This document shows, piece after piece, positions 1-11,317 of a stretch of DNA of 64,000 nt. How positions within the stretch are numbered: the stretch's first letter is position 1; each line of letters starts with the position of its first letter. Made by a program: the position numbers and the translations under genes. The notes beneath the pieces are model-generated. The model had not been told where the DNA came from. It searched no databases and was given only the letters and a program-made list of their open reading frames with translations. The stretch is from Pseudofrancisella aestuarii (lineage in GTDB: Bacteria > Pseudomonadota > Gammaproteobacteria > Francisellales > Francisellaceae), in the NCBI RefSeq assembly GCF_003574475.2, contig NZ_QLIS02000001.1, positions 620,001 to 684,000 on the forward strand, written 5' to 3'.

Positions 1-2212
<2,212 letters not shown>

Positions 2213-2346
2213 GTTTGACTACCTATAAATAATAAATGAATAAAAACAAAAAACTTAATGTGCAAAATAATACAGCACTAACTTTAATAAAACAAGAAAC
2301 TAAGCTAGAATTACAGCACTCTAAAAAGCTTATAAAAACGGCTAAA

Positions 2347-2850
2347 ATGGATAAAAAATATAAGATTAACTATCATATTTTTGCAAAGCAAAAAAGAGAG
2401 CTAGAATTACAAATAACCTTAAATGATCTTACAAAATTAAATGAATGTATTAATTCAGGAAGCTACACCTTTAATTGCAACTTTTTTTTCTTTGAAGAAA
2501 ATTCTACCCCTACTATTAAGTATAACTTTACGGGAATTATTAATCTTATTTGCCAAATAACATTAGAAATATTCCCCTTTGAAATATCTGCTCAAAACAC
2601 ATTAGCTATTACTAATGATGATAGATTTTTAAAAAATGACCTATATGAGCCTTTTATTTGTGAAACAGACATTCTTGACTTAAGAGATATAATTAAAGAA
2701 GAAGTTATTTTAGCTATACCTCTAGTTCCTAAAAAAGACTCTAGCACTTGTAAAATGTCAAAAAAACCTTCATACTATAGCGAACAAGAAGATCTTTCAG
2801 AAAAAAGGGAAAATCCTTTTGATATTCTAAAAGAATTAAAGAAGCGATAA
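2347..2850 (+). CDS. yceD: YceD/DUF177 family protein, probable 23S rRNA accumulation factor
   Basis: This is the small DUF177 protein commonly found just upstream of rpmF. In E. coli YceD is linked to 23S rRNA accumulation; the exact mechanism is not visible here. The frame is open from an ATG at 2236 (204 aa). I prefer the internal ATG at 2347 (167 aa, MDKKYKINYHIFAKQKREL) for two reasons. It matches the usual family length, and it leaves 134 bp rather than 23 bp for the divergent promoters of tktA and this operon. Neither start has a strong ribosome binding site. The CxxC pair of E. coli YceD is not conserved: CQIT stands where CQRC is expected. Confidence 0.75.
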   Translation: MDKKYKINYHIFAKQKRELELQITLNDLTKLNECINSGSYTFNCNFFFFEENSTPTIKYNFTGIINLICQITLEIFPFEISAQNTLAITNDDRFLKNDLYEPFICETDILDLRDIIKEEVILAIPLVPKKDSSTCKMSKKPSYYSEQEDLSEKRENPFDILKELKKR

Positions 2851-2901
2851 GATCTCTATCTATTTAAAAAATATTTATATTAAAAATCGGAGGATTTTAA
2901 A

Positions 2902-3084
2902 ATGGCTGTACAACAGGTTAAAAAAAGCAGATCAAGAAGGGATATGAGAAGGTCTCATGATTCACTAAAATCTAGTACTTTATCTACTGATAAAGCTACT
3001 GGAGAATTACACTTAAGACATCATGTTTCTCCTAATGGCTTTTACAAAGGTAAAAAAGTTGTAAATACCAAGTCAGAAGACTAA
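2902..3084 (+). CDS. rpmF: 50S ribosomal protein L32
   Basis: This 60-residue, very basic protein begins [19 protein letters not shown], the typical N-terminus of ribosomal protein L32 (usual length 56-60 aa), and contains [18 protein letters not shown]. It is part of the large ribosomal subunit. A clear Shine-Dalgarno sequence (cggagg) lies 12 bp upstream. It sits between yceD and plsX, the conserved arrangement that couples ribosome and membrane-lipid genes. No zinc-binding cysteines are present, so this is a zinc-independent form. Confidence 0.96.
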   Translation: MAVQQVKKSRSRRDMRRSHDSLKSSTLSTDKATGELHLRHHVSPNGFYKGKKVVNTKSED

Positions 3085-3138
3085 TATTAATTAAAACCTT
3101 AATTTTATTTAGTAGATAACTAGGAAGAGATATAACTT

Positions 3139-4185
3139 ATGGGCTACAAAATATCAATTGATGCCATGGGCGGCGACAACGGACTTAATACGACAATACC
3201 TGCTGTATTAGAAGCAGTAAAAAAAGATCAAAATCTTAGCGTCGTCTTGGTTGGAGATCATCATAAGGTTAAACGAGCTCTAGATAGATACTCTAAAGCT
3301 AAAAGAATTAAACTCCCTATCTTACAAAGAATAGCTATCCACCATGCTAGCGAAACTGTTGGAATGGATGAATCGCCTTCTTTAGCTGTTAGAAAAAAGA
3401 AAGACTCTTCAATGAGGGTCGCTGTCAATCTAGTTAAAGACAGATCCGTTGATGCTTGCGTAAGTGCTGGAAATACTGGTGCTTTAATGGCTATATCTAA
3501 ATTTGTTTTAAAAACAATAAATGGAGTAGATCGTCCAGCCATAGTATATGCTTTGCCAGCTTACAATAAAAAAACAAAAAAAATTAGTCGTACATACATG
3601 CTTGATCTAGGTGCTAACGTAGTTTGCTCTTCTGAACAGCTATTCCAGTTTGCGATAATGGGCTCAATATTAGCTGCTAGTTCAAAAGCAATTGCTGATC
3701 CTCGAGTATCTCTTTTAAACATAGGTGAAGAAGAGATGAAAGGCCTAGATAACATAAAAAATGCATCAAAATTATTACAAGCCTGTGATTTCATAAACTA
3801 CAACGGTTATATTGAGGGTAATCATTTATTTGATGATGAAACAGATGTAATTGTATGTGATGGTTTTGTAGGCAATGTTTCATTAAAAACAATGGAAGGC
3901 TCTCTAAAACTTGTAGAATCCTTAATAAGAAAAGTTGTTAATGATAGCTCTATATTTGTAAAACTATCAATGCTTACTTCTATGCCTATATTTAGAAAAA
4001 TAAAGAAAGGCCTTAACTTAGATAGCTTCAATGGAGCTTCCCTACTTGGCTTAACAGGAATAGTTGTAAAAAGCCACGGCGGAGCCACTGCCAATGCTTT
4101 TGAGACAGCTATTTATGAAGCTGTAAAAGAAATAAAATTCAACATTCCTAAAACAATTCAAGATTCTCTAGAAAAAGTTCTTTAA
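3139..4185 (+). CDS. plsX: Phosphate acyltransferase PlsX
   Basis: The 348-residue protein starts MGYKISIDAMGGDNG, the PlsX hallmark (IDAMGGDxxP), and continues with CVSAGNTGALMAISKF and VIVCDGFVGNVSLKT. PlsX makes acyl-phosphate from acyl-ACP and phosphate, the first committed donor step for phosphatidic acid synthesis at the membrane. The Pro that normally follows the GGD motif is replaced here (GGDNGLNTT). It is followed by fabH after 73 bp, so it is part of the fatty-acid/phospholipid block. Confidence 0.96.
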   Translation: MGYKISIDAMGGDNGLNTTIPAVLEAVKKDQNLSVVLVGDHHKVKRALDRYSKAKRIKLPILQRIAIHHASETVGMDESPSLAVRKKKDSSMRVAVNLVKDRSVDACVSAGNTGALMAISKFVLKTINGVDRPAIVYALPAYNKKTKKISRTYMLDLGANVVCSSEQLFQFAIMGSILAASSKAIADPRVSLLNIGEEEMKGLDNIKNASKLLQACDFINYNGYIEGNHLFDDETDVIVCDGFVGNVSLKTMEGSLKLVESLIRKVVNDSSIFVKLSMLTSMPIFRKIKKGLNLDSFNGASLLGLTGIVVKSHGGATANAFETAIYEAVKEIKFNIPKTIQDSLEKVL

Positions 4186-4258
4186 TATTAAAATTAGTGT
4201 ATAATTATTTTCTAAGGTTTCATTCAACCTTTTTTAAGCTAAAAATAGGATACTTAAA

Positions 4259-5230
4259 ATGTTTGCACAAATACTTGGCACAGGAAGCTATTTACCTAAA
4301 AAAATACTCTCGAACGAAGATATTAGTAAATTTGTTGATACATCTGATGAATGGATTAAACAAAGAGTTGGAATTGAAAATCGCCATTGTGCAGATGAAA
4401 AAGAAACAACTACTTTCATGGCAACTGAAGCAGCAAAAGAAGCTTTAAAGGCCTCCAATATTTCTGCGCAAGACATAGATGCTATTATAGTTGCCACAAG
4501 TACGGCAGATCATATTATGCCATCAACTGCCTCTATGGTTCAAACTCAATTAGAGATTAATAATTTCAAAATAAGATGTTTTGATGTAAGCGCAGCTTGT
4601 AGTGGTTTCGTATATGCTTTAGATATTGCAAAACAATATATCGAAAATAATATTGCCAAAAATATTTTAGTTATTGGATCAGAAAGAATGACTAGAGTCT
4701 TAGATTGGTCTGATAGATCAACTTGTGTTCTTTTTGGTGATGGGGCTGGCGCCGTTGTTGTGTCAGCAAGTAGTGAAAAAAAGATACTTTCATCTTTACT
4801 TTTTACAGATGGCTCTTGTGTAGAAATGCTAAAAGTAGGAAGCAACCTACCTAAAGAACGAGGAGCTCCTTTTACTGCAGATGCACATCTATTTATGGAA
4901 GGAAATAAGGTTTTTAAATCAGCTGTTTCAAGACTTTCTTCACTAGCTGATGAATTAATTAATGATGCCGGCATAGAAGCAAAAGATATTGATTGGTTAG
5001 TACCTCACCAAGCAAACTATAGGATATTGAATGCTACGGCAAATAAAATCAACATGCCGATGTCTAAGGTAATAACCACATTAAAAGACCATGGTAACAC
5101 TTCCGCCGCATCTATACCTTTAGCGCTAGATTTTGCAATTAAAAACAACTTCATTAAACCAGGCGACACAATAATCTCTGAGGCATTTGGTGCCGGATTC
5201 GTTTGGGGTGGCTTCATTGCTAAAATATAA
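4259..5230 (+). CDS. fabH: 3-oxoacyl-[ACP] synthase III (KAS III)
   Basis: FabH starts fatty-acid synthesis by condensing acetyl-CoA with malonyl-ACP. The 323-residue protein has the catalytic cysteine in DVSAACSGFVYALD (Cys114). The His of the triad is in WLVPHQANYRI and the Asn in DHGNTSAASIP, and the C-terminus is GAGFVWGG as expected. Start MFAQILGTGSYLPKK matches the family. An out-of-frame ORF that begins at 4197 is a shadow. The gene sits between plsX and fabD in the same direction. Confidence 0.97.
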   Translation: MFAQILGTGSYLPKKILSNEDISKFVDTSDEWIKQRVGIENRHCADEKETTTFMATEAAKEALKASNISAQDIDAIIVATSTADHIMPSTASMVQTQLEINNFKIRCFDVSAACSGFVYALDIAKQYIENNIAKNILVIGSERMTRVLDWSDRSTCVLFGDGAGAVVVSASSEKKILSSLLFTDGSCVEMLKVGSNLPKERGAPFTADAHLFMEGNKVFKSAVSRLSSLADELINDAGIEAKDIDWLVPHQANYRILNATANKINMPMSKVITTLKDHGNTSAASIPLALDFAIKNNFIKPGDTIISEAFGAGFVWGGFIAKI

Positions 5231-5280
5231 TTATCTTGATATAAATTTCTTTAAACAATATTTATAAAAGGAGTAAAACT

Positions 5281-6204
5281 ATGTCTCAAAAAATTGCTAT
5301 TGTATTTCCTGGACAAGGTTCGCAAAAAATAGGAATGTTACAAGATTATTACAATCATTTTCCTACTTTTAAATCTATTTTAGATGAAGCAAAAGAATAC
5401 TTAGGTTATGATCTTTGGAACATAATTCAAAATGATGAGCAAAAATTAGGACAAACAGAGTACACTCAACCAGCCCTATTAGCTACAAGCTATGCCATTT
5501 TTAAAGTTTTAAAAGAAGAAAAGCCAGATTTAAATATCGAATACTTTGCTGGGCATAGCCTTGGCGAATACACAGCACTATTAGCTGCAGAGTGTATTTC
5601 ATATAAAGATGCTTTACAGCTTGTTTCAAAACGTGGGCAGTTTATGCAAAATGCTGTTACAGATAAAGACTGTTCTATGAGTGCTATTTTAGGCTTATCA
5701 AATGAAGATGTTATAGCGTGCTGCAAAGAAGCATCAAGCATAGGAACTGTTGAAGCAGCAAATTTTAACTCAACAGGTCAAGTAGTTATCTCAGGAGAAA
5801 CTATTGCTGTTGAAAAAGCTAATAGCTTAGCTAAAGAGAAAGGGGCAAAAAGAGCACAAATATTAGCCGTTAGCGTACCCTCTCACTGCTCTCTTATGAA
5901 AGATGCTGCCAACAAGTTTGAACAAGAGTTAAATAAAGTTAACTTTAAAAATCCTTCAGCAGCAATAATACAAAACGTTGATGCCAGCTCTCATTCAGAT
6001 GTAAAAGAGATTAAAGCCTCTATTATTAAACAACTTTATAAGCCAGTATTATGGACTCAATCAATAGAAAAGTTAGTTGAGCTAGGAGTTAATGAAATAA
6101 TAGAATGTGGTCCAAATAAGGTTTTATGTGGGCTAATTAAAAGAATTGATAAAAACTTAATAACCAAAGATACAAATACCGTAGATAGTTTATCTGAAAT
6201 ATAA
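5281..6204 (+). CDS. fabD: Malonyl-CoA:ACP transacylase
   Basis: This 307-residue enzyme loads malonyl groups from CoA to acyl carrier protein. Visible motifs are the oxyanion-hole segment FPGQGSQKIGM at the N-terminus and the nucleophile elbow AGHSLGEYTAL (Ser93). The catalytic His is in VSVPSHCSLMKDA, and IIECGPNKVLCGLIKR is near the C-terminus. A good ribosome binding site (aaaaggagtaaaact) precedes the ATG. It is 50 bp downstream of fabH and 17 bp upstream of fabG. Confidence 0.97.
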   Translation: MSQKIAIVFPGQGSQKIGMLQDYYNHFPTFKSILDEAKEYLGYDLWNIIQNDEQKLGQTEYTQPALLATSYAIFKVLKEEKPDLNIEYFAGHSLGEYTALLAAECISYKDALQLVSKRGQFMQNAVTDKDCSMSAILGLSNEDVIACCKEASSIGTVEAANFNSTGQVVISGETIAVEKANSLAKEKGAKRAQILAVSVPSHCSLMKDAANKFEQELNKVNFKNPSAAIIQNVDASSHSDVKEIKASIIKQLYKPVLWTQSIEKLVELGVNEIIECGPNKVLCGLIKRIDKNLITKDTNTVDSLSEI

Positions 6205-6221
6205 ATAATAAGGAGATAACA

Positions 6222-6965
6222 ATGTCATTAAAAGAAAAAGTTGCTTTAGTAACAGGTGCTAGCAGAGGAATCGGTTTCGAAGTAGCAAAAACACTAGCTG
6301 AAAAAGGCGCTCTAGTAATAGGTACAGCCACATCTGAATCCTCTGCAAAAAAATTTGAACAAGCTCTTGCAGAAAAAGGTTTTAAAGCTAAAGGCATGGT
6401 TTTAAATATTTCAGATCTAGAAAGTATTAAAGTTTTTTTTGCACAACTAAAAGAAGAAAACATCTCTCCTGAAATATTAGTCAACAATGCTGGTATCACT
6501 CGTGATAACTTAATGATGAGAATGTCTGATGATGAATGGAATGCGGTAATAACAACAAATTTAAACTCTATCTTCCATATGTCAAAAGAATGTATTAGAG
6601 GAATGATGAAGAAAAGATGGGGAAGAATCATCTCTATTGGTTCCGTTGTTGCATCAGCTGGTAACCCTGGACAGACTAATTATTGTGCAGCTAAAGCAGG
6701 AGTTATAGGTTTTTCTAAATCTTTAGCTTATGAAGCTGCTCCAAGAAACATTACTGTTAATGTTGTGGCACCAGGATTTATTGCTACTGATATGACGGAT
6801 AAATTAACTGATGAGCAAAAAGCGTTTATCTTAGAAAAAATCCCTTCTAAGGCTATGGGTAAACCAGAAGATATCGCTACCACAGTTGCTTTTTTAGCTT
6901 CTGAACAAGCTAGATATATAACAGGTCAAACCATCCATGTAAATGGTGGAATGTATATGGCTTAA
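6222..6965 (+). CDS. fabG: 3-oxoacyl-[ACP] reductase
   Basis: FabG is a short-chain dehydrogenase that reduces 3-ketoacyl-ACP with NADPH in each elongation cycle. The 247-residue sequence has the dinucleotide motif TGASRGIGFE, the NNAG motif (LVNNAGITRDNL), and the catalytic Ser-Tyr-Lys set with Tyr154 and Lys158 (QTNYCAAKAG). The C-terminus is ITGQTIHVNGGMYMA. The ribosome binding site (aaggag) is clear. It is the last gene before a separate promoter for acpP. Confidence 0.97.
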   Translation: MSLKEKVALVTGASRGIGFEVAKTLAEKGALVIGTATSESSAKKFEQALAEKGFKAKGMVLNISDLESIKVFFAQLKEENISPEILVNNAGITRDNLMMRMSDDEWNAVITTNLNSIFHMSKECIRGMMKKRWGRIISIGSVVASAGNPGQTNYCAAKAGVIGFSKSLAYEAAPRNITVNVVAPGFIATDMTDKLTDEQKAFILEKIPSKAMGKPEDIATTVAFLASEQARYITGQTIHVNGGMYMA

Positions 6966-6981
6966 TATTTTTTCAAAATTA

Positions 6982-7010
6982 TTGAAAATGTGTTAAAAAA
7001 GTAATATTAT
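6982..7010 (+). promoter_or_regulatory. Probable sigma-70 promoter of acpP
   Basis: TTGAAA at 6982-6987 and TATTAT at 7005-7010 are separated by exactly 17 bp, 48 bp before the acpP start. The -35 overlaps the 3' arm of a short hairpin (TTTTCAA/TTGAAAA, 6970-6988) that could partly end fabG transcripts. Separate, strong acpP transcription fits the high demand for this protein. This is a consensus match only. Confidence 0.6.
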
Positions 7011-7058
7011 TACAAAGATTATTTGGTGTTTTAGTTAAATAAAAAGAAGGAAAATAAA

Positions 7059-7301
7059 ATGAGCACAAATGAAGTATACGCTAAAGTTAATTCAATTATA
7101 GTTGAACAGTTAGGTGTTAAAGAAGAAGATCTTAGACCAGAAGCTTCTTTCATCGATGACTTAGGTGCTGACTCTTTAGATACAGTTGAATTAGTAATGG
7201 CTCTAGAAGAAGAGTTCGATACTGAGATCCCTGATGAAGATGCAGAAAAAATCAGAACAGTTAAAGACGTTTACGACTATATCGATTCAAAAGTAAACTA
7301 G
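7059..7301 (+). CDS. acpP: Acyl carrier protein
   Basis: This 80-residue, strongly acidic protein carries acyl chains as thioesters on a phosphopantetheine arm. The attachment site is Ser39 in [20 protein letters not shown], with the usual four-helix pattern and C-terminus [12 protein letters not shown] ribosome binding site (agaaggaaa) lies upstream. It is followed by an intrinsic terminator before fabF, so acpP can be made as a short separate transcript. The panGBCD operon in this window supplies the pantothenate used for its prosthetic group. Confidence 0.97.
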   Translation: MSTNEVYAKVNSIIVEQLGVKEEDLRPEASFIDDLGADSLDTVELVMALEEEFDTEIPDEDAEKIRTVKDVYDYIDSKVN

Positions 7302-7326
7302 TCTATTAAAAAATTCGACTATAAGT

Positions 7327-7353
7327 GCAGAAAATTTATTTTCTGCTTTTTTT
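7327..7353 (+). terminator. Intrinsic terminator after acpP
   Basis: An 8-bp perfect stem (GCAGAAAA 7327-7334 with TTTTCTGC 7339-7346) closes a 4-nt TTTA loop and is followed directly by seven T residues (7347-7353). It lies between acpP and fabF. Read-through would still allow fabF expression from the operon. Confidence 0.85.
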
Positions 7354-7379
7354 CAATTATTAATTAGTTGGTTTGTTTT

Positions 7380-8639
7380 ATGAAATCTAATCGTAGAGTT
7401 GTTGTTACTGGTCTTGGAATGGTAACTCCTTTAGGGAATGACGTTCCTACCACTTGGGCAAATATTCTTGCTGGTAAAAGTGGTGTTGAGACTATCACGG
7501 GATTTGATACTCCAGCCCCTGATATTAGTGAATTTAAAGTTAGATTTGCAGCTAGAATCAAAAATTTTGATGTTGATACTTTAGTTGGTAAAAAAGATGC
7601 AAAACGTGTGGATCCTTTTTGTTACTATGGTATAGCTGCTGCTAATGAAGCTCTTAAAGACGCAGGGATAGATAAAGTTTCAGAAGAAGAAGCTTTTAGA
7701 TTTGGTGTTGCTGTTAGTTCAGGGATTGGAGGAATAGAAACTCTAGAAGCTACTAAAGCTACTATAGATGCTAAAGGTCCTTCAAAAATATCACCTTTCT
7801 GTATTCCATCATCAATCATCAACATACTTTCTGGTGTGATTTCTATAAATCATAACCTAAGAGGTCCTAATGTACCTATAGTAACTGCTTGTACGACTGG
7901 TACTCATAACATAGGAATGGCAGCTAGATTAATTGCTTATGGTGATGCTGATGCTATGCTTGCTGGTGGTTCAGAAAAAGCTAGTAATGCTATAGGCATT
8001 GGTGGTTTTGCTGCTGCAAGAGCTCTTTCAACAAGAAATGATGATCCTCAAGGCGCTTCTCGCCCATGGGACAGAGACAGAGATGGTTTTGTTTTAGGTG
8101 ATGGTGCTGGTGTTGTTGTTCTTGAAGAATATGAAAGAGCAAAAGCACGTGGCGCTAAAATTTACGCTGAAGTGGTAGGTTTTGGTATGTCTGCTGATGG
8201 TTATCATATGACTATGCCTTATGCTCCAGGTCAAGAAAGATGCATTGAAAATGCTCTTGCTGATGCAGGCTTAAAGGATTCTCCTGATGCTATTGACTAT
8301 GTTAATGCTCATGGAACATCAACTCCTCTTGGAGATGTACAAGAGAGCCAAGTTGTCGAAAAAACTCTAGGTAAATATAGAAAAGGTCTTGTAATGAGTT
8401 CAACTAAATCAATGACTGGGCATTTATTAGGTGCTGCTGGTGCAATTGAATCTATATTTAGTGTATTAGCTATTAGAGATCAAATAGCTCCACCAACTAT
8501 TAACCTAGAAAATCTAGATGATGGCTGTAATTTAGACTATGCTGCTAATGCTGCTAAAAAAATGAAGATCGATTATGTTCTTAATAATTCATTTGGGTTC
8601 GGTGGAACTAATGGATCTGTAATATTTAAAAAAATCTAA
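7380..8639 (+). CDS. fabF: 3-oxoacyl-[ACP] synthase II (KAS II)
   Basis: FabF elongates acyl-ACP by condensation with malonyl-ACP. From the ATG at 7380 the protein is 419 aa. A TTG four codons earlier is in frame but less likely, because MKSNRRVVVTGLGMVTPLG is the usual start. The catalytic Cys is Cys171 (TACTTGTHNIG), with His residues in VNAHGTSTPLGD and SMTGHLLGAAG and the C-terminal NNSFGFGGTNGS. It lies just after the acpP terminator and closes the fatty-acid block. Confidence 0.97.
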   Translation: MKSNRRVVVTGLGMVTPLGNDVPTTWANILAGKSGVETITGFDTPAPDISEFKVRFAARIKNFDVDTLVGKKDAKRVDPFCYYGIAAANEALKDAGIDKVSEEEAFRFGVAVSSGIGGIETLEATKATIDAKGPSKISPFCIPSSIINILSGVISINHNLRGPNVPIVTACTTGTHNIGMAARLIAYGDADAMLAGGSEKASNAIGIGGFAAARALSTRNDDPQGASRPWDRDRDGFVLGDGAGVVVLEEYERAKARGAKIYAEVVGFGMSADGYHMTMPYAPGQERCIENALADAGLKDSPDAIDYVNAHGTSTPLGDVQESQVVEKTLGKYRKGLVMSSTKSMTGHLLGAAGAIESIFSVLAIRDQIAPPTINLENLDDGCNLDYAANAAKKMKIDYVLNNSFGFGGTNGSVIFKKI

Positions 8640-8805
8640 TCTAACTTTCTTTTTCACAAATATTTAATCTTTTAAACTTTTAATTTGTTAATAATTAAAA
8701 TTGTTTTTAATTATCCATTATGTCACTATATGTTTTACAATATAGTTTTATATACTATAACTAAAGTTTTTAAACATAATAATTATTTGATCTAAGAGGC
8801 TATAT

Positions 8806-9705
8806 ATGACGCTAAACTGTGTATGGAAAAATGGAAAAATAATAAATCCAGATGATGCTAAAATTGGTATAACAACTCACTCTCTACATTATGGCTCAGG
8901 AGTATTTGAAGGTATAAGAGCATATAACACAAGTTCCGGTACTGCTATATTAATGCTTGAGGCTCATATGAAAAGATTTTTATATTCTATGAATGCTATA
9001 GGAATGAAATCAAAATTCACTTTAGAAGAGCTCTGCCAAGCTGTGAAAGATATCGTAAAAGCTAGTGGCTTAGATTCTTGTTACATAAGACCTTTTGCAT
9101 ATTTCGCAGAGGGTGGAGTAAGTGTATTACCAAGTGATGACCATCCAGTTGATATTGTAATATATTGTTTACCTATGGGAAGATATCTAGCTGCTGAATT
9201 TATAGATATAAAAGTAAGTAAATATATAAGAATACATCCTCAATCAACAGTGGCTGACGCTAAGATAAGTGGTCATTATGTTAATAGCATACTTGCTTCT
9301 CGCGAATGTGTTGGAACGCATTATCATGAATCTCTTTTACTAGACTATAATGGCAATGTGGCTGAAGGTGCTGCAATGAATATTTTCATAATAAAAAATG
9401 GGGAAATTATTACTACTCCTTTAGGCACTATCCTCGATGGAATAACACGAAAGCTAATTATTATGTTAGCAAAAGATTGTGGGTATAACGTAAGAGAAGA
9501 ATATTTTAAAGTTGAAGATATTATTGATGCTGATGAAGCTTTTTTCTGTGGAACTGCAGCTGAAATAACTCCTGTAAGAAGTATTGACGATCATAAGCTT
9601 AAAAATCATCAAAGCATAGGACCTATAACTAAAAGTTTAAAAGATAAATTTGAAGAAATTAAGCAAGGAAAAGCTTATAAAAACACCCTTACATATATAA
9701 ATTAA
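8806..9705 (+). CDS. ilvE: Branched-chain amino acid aminotransferase
   Basis: This 299-residue fold-type IV PLP enzyme interconverts Val, Leu and Ile with their 2-oxo acids. Evidence is HYGSGVFEGIRAYN near the N-terminus, the region with the PLP lysine in VADAKISGHYVNS, EGAAMNIFIIKNGE, and the late motif DEAFFCGTAAEITPVRSID. It is 11 bp upstream of leuA and clearly begins the leucine operon, where it performs the last step. The 166 bp before it hold only an AT-rich hairpin (8725-8746). I saw no leucine-rich leader peptide. Confidence 0.95.
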   Translation: MTLNCVWKNGKIINPDDAKIGITTHSLHYGSGVFEGIRAYNTSSGTAILMLEAHMKRFLYSMNAIGMKSKFTLEELCQAVKDIVKASGLDSCYIRPFAYFAEGGVSVLPSDDHPVDIVIYCLPMGRYLAAEFIDIKVSKYIRIHPQSTVADAKISGHYVNSILASRECVGTHYHESLLLDYNGNVAEGAAMNIFIIKNGEIITTPLGTILDGITRKLIIMLAKDCGYNVREEYFKVEDIIDADEAFFCGTAAEITPVRSIDDHKLKNHQSIGPITKSLKDKFEEIKQGKAYKNTLTYIN

Positions 9706-9716
9706 GGAGGATAGAT

Positions 9717-11309
9717 ATGGAAAATAACAAAGTTCAAAAAAGAATATATATTTTTGATACGACTCTCCGTGATGGTCAACAGTCACCTGGTGCAGGTATG
9801 ACCTTTGAAGATAATATTGCTTATGCAGATCTTGCAGACAAACTTAATATTGATGTTCTTGAAGCAGGTTTCCCATCGGCTAGTAATACGGATTTTGAAA
9901 TAGTTAATACAATTTCAAAAAGAATGACAGAAAGAAAGTCTAACATGACTATTGCTGGTCTTTGCCAACTTAGACAAAATCAGATTGAAATCACAATGGA
10001 TGCTTTACGCCCTTCTTTATCATTAGGAAAAGCTAGAGTACATACTTATCTTCCCGTAGATCCTAATCTAGCTCAAGCAAGTTTAGGTAGCAAAAATGAC
10101 CAAGAGCAAAACATAAAGAATGTGTATGAATTTATAAAAATAGCAACTGATCAAGGATTTGAAGTTGAATTTAGTGCTGAAGGTTATTCTAGACTAGGAG
10201 ATACTTTTGATTATGTGACAGATATTATTAGAGCAGCTGTATCTGGTGGCGCTACTATTATAAACTGCCCAGACACTATTGGTGGCGCTTGTGAGCGTGA
10301 AGGAGATAGTTATTTCGTAAAAAACATGATTAAACATGCTGAGATAATTAAAAAAGAATTTCCAAATAAAAATATTATTTGGTCAGCTCATTGCCATAAT
10401 GACTTTGGATTAGCTCTAGAAAACTCTATGAATGCTGTTTTTGATGGTCCAGCAACTCAGGTTGAAGGTTGTATCAATGGTGTAGGAGAAAGAGCTGGAA
10501 ATGCTGCTCTTGAACAATGTGTAATGTTTTTAAAATCTTTTGGTAATCAAAAAGATGTACATTACTATACAGATGTTAATATTGCAGAGCTAAAAAACAT
10601 TTCAAACTTTATTGGAAGTAAAATGCTTCCTAGACAGCCTCACTCACCTATTACTGGTCTTAACTCTGCTAGACATACATCTGGTGGTCATACAAATGCT
10701 ATCTTAAATAATCCTTTAGCTTACCAACCTTTTGATCCATATGCTGTCGGAAGCGAAATATCATTTGTATTTGGTCCTCTTTCTGGAGGTAATCATGCCA
10801 AGAAAATTATCGAAGAAAATGGTTATATTTGTGAAGATAAAGAAAAAGCACGCATTGCTCAAAGAATTAAAGATATATATCATGATCGTCGTAAAGGTGT
10901 TACTGATGAAGAGTTGTTAGAAGCTTATAAGCAAATACGCTCACCTATAAATCTTACAAGTATTGACTATGGTAAAGCATCTGGTGAAAGCTATGTTGTT
11001 TTAGATGGTAATTTCTTTGGCAAGCAAACGGTTACAATAACAGACAAGAGCGAGAACTCAGCTTTATCAACTTTATTAAATGGAATAAAAGAATATATCC
11101 CTAGCATAAAAATAGAAGATTATTATTCAAGATCTCTTAAAGATGCCGGAATAAATTCAAAATCTGAAACTACTATAGTAGTTGGTTGCGATGATAGTAG
11201 TGACACTTTTAGAGGTGTAGCTGTAGATAAAGATATTGAACTATCTGCCTTAAAAGCATTAATCAGAGCTACTAATGAAATGTTCTTAGAAACTAATTAT
11301 AGAATTTAG
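9717..11309 (+). CDS. leuA: 2-isopropylmalate synthase
   Basis: LeuA condenses acetyl-CoA and 2-oxoisovalerate, the first committed step of leucine synthesis. The 530-residue protein has a TIM-barrel domain with FDTTLRDGQQSPGAGM, the metal-binding HCHND motif (WSAHCHNDFGLALEN) and GVGERAGNAALEQ. A C-terminal allosteric domain (about residues 415-530) normally gives leucine feedback inhibition. A strong ribosome binding site (aaggagg) overlaps the end of the ilvE region. Length is typical (E. coli 523). Confidence 0.97.
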   Translation: MENNKVQKRIYIFDTTLRDGQQSPGAGMTFEDNIAYADLADKLNIDVLEAGFPSASNTDFEIVNTISKRMTERKSNMTIAGLCQLRQNQIEITMDALRPSLSLGKARVHTYLPVDPNLAQASLGSKNDQEQNIKNVYEFIKIATDQGFEVEFSAEGYSRLGDTFDYVTDIIRAAVSGGATIINCPDTIGGACEREGDSYFVKNMIKHAEIIKKEFPNKNIIWSAHCHNDFGLALENSMNAVFDGPATQVEGCINGVGERAGNAALEQCVMFLKSFGNQKDVHYYTDVNIAELKNISNFIGSKMLPRQPHSPITGLNSARHTSGGHTNAILNNPLAYQPFDPYAVGSEISFVFGPLSGGNHAKKIIEENGYICEDKEKARIAQRIKDIYHDRRKGVTDEELLEAYKQIRSPINLTSIDYGKASGESYVVLDGNFFGKQTVTITDKSENSALSTLLNGIKEYIPSIKIEDYYSRSLKDAGINSKSETTIVVGCDDSSDTFRGVAVDKDIELSALKALIRATNEMFLETNYRI

Positions 11310-11317
11310 AGGTATAA

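Noticed and set aside
2236-2346. Longer 204-aa start for the YceD-like protein
   Set aside because: It would leave only 23 bp between two divergent start codons and exceed the usual family length, although it cannot be excluded.
8725-8749. AT-only hairpin (ACTATAT/ATATAGT) before ilvE as a terminator or leucine attenuator
   Set aside because: The stem is short, AT-rich and lacks a proper T-run, and no leucine-rich leader peptide precedes it.
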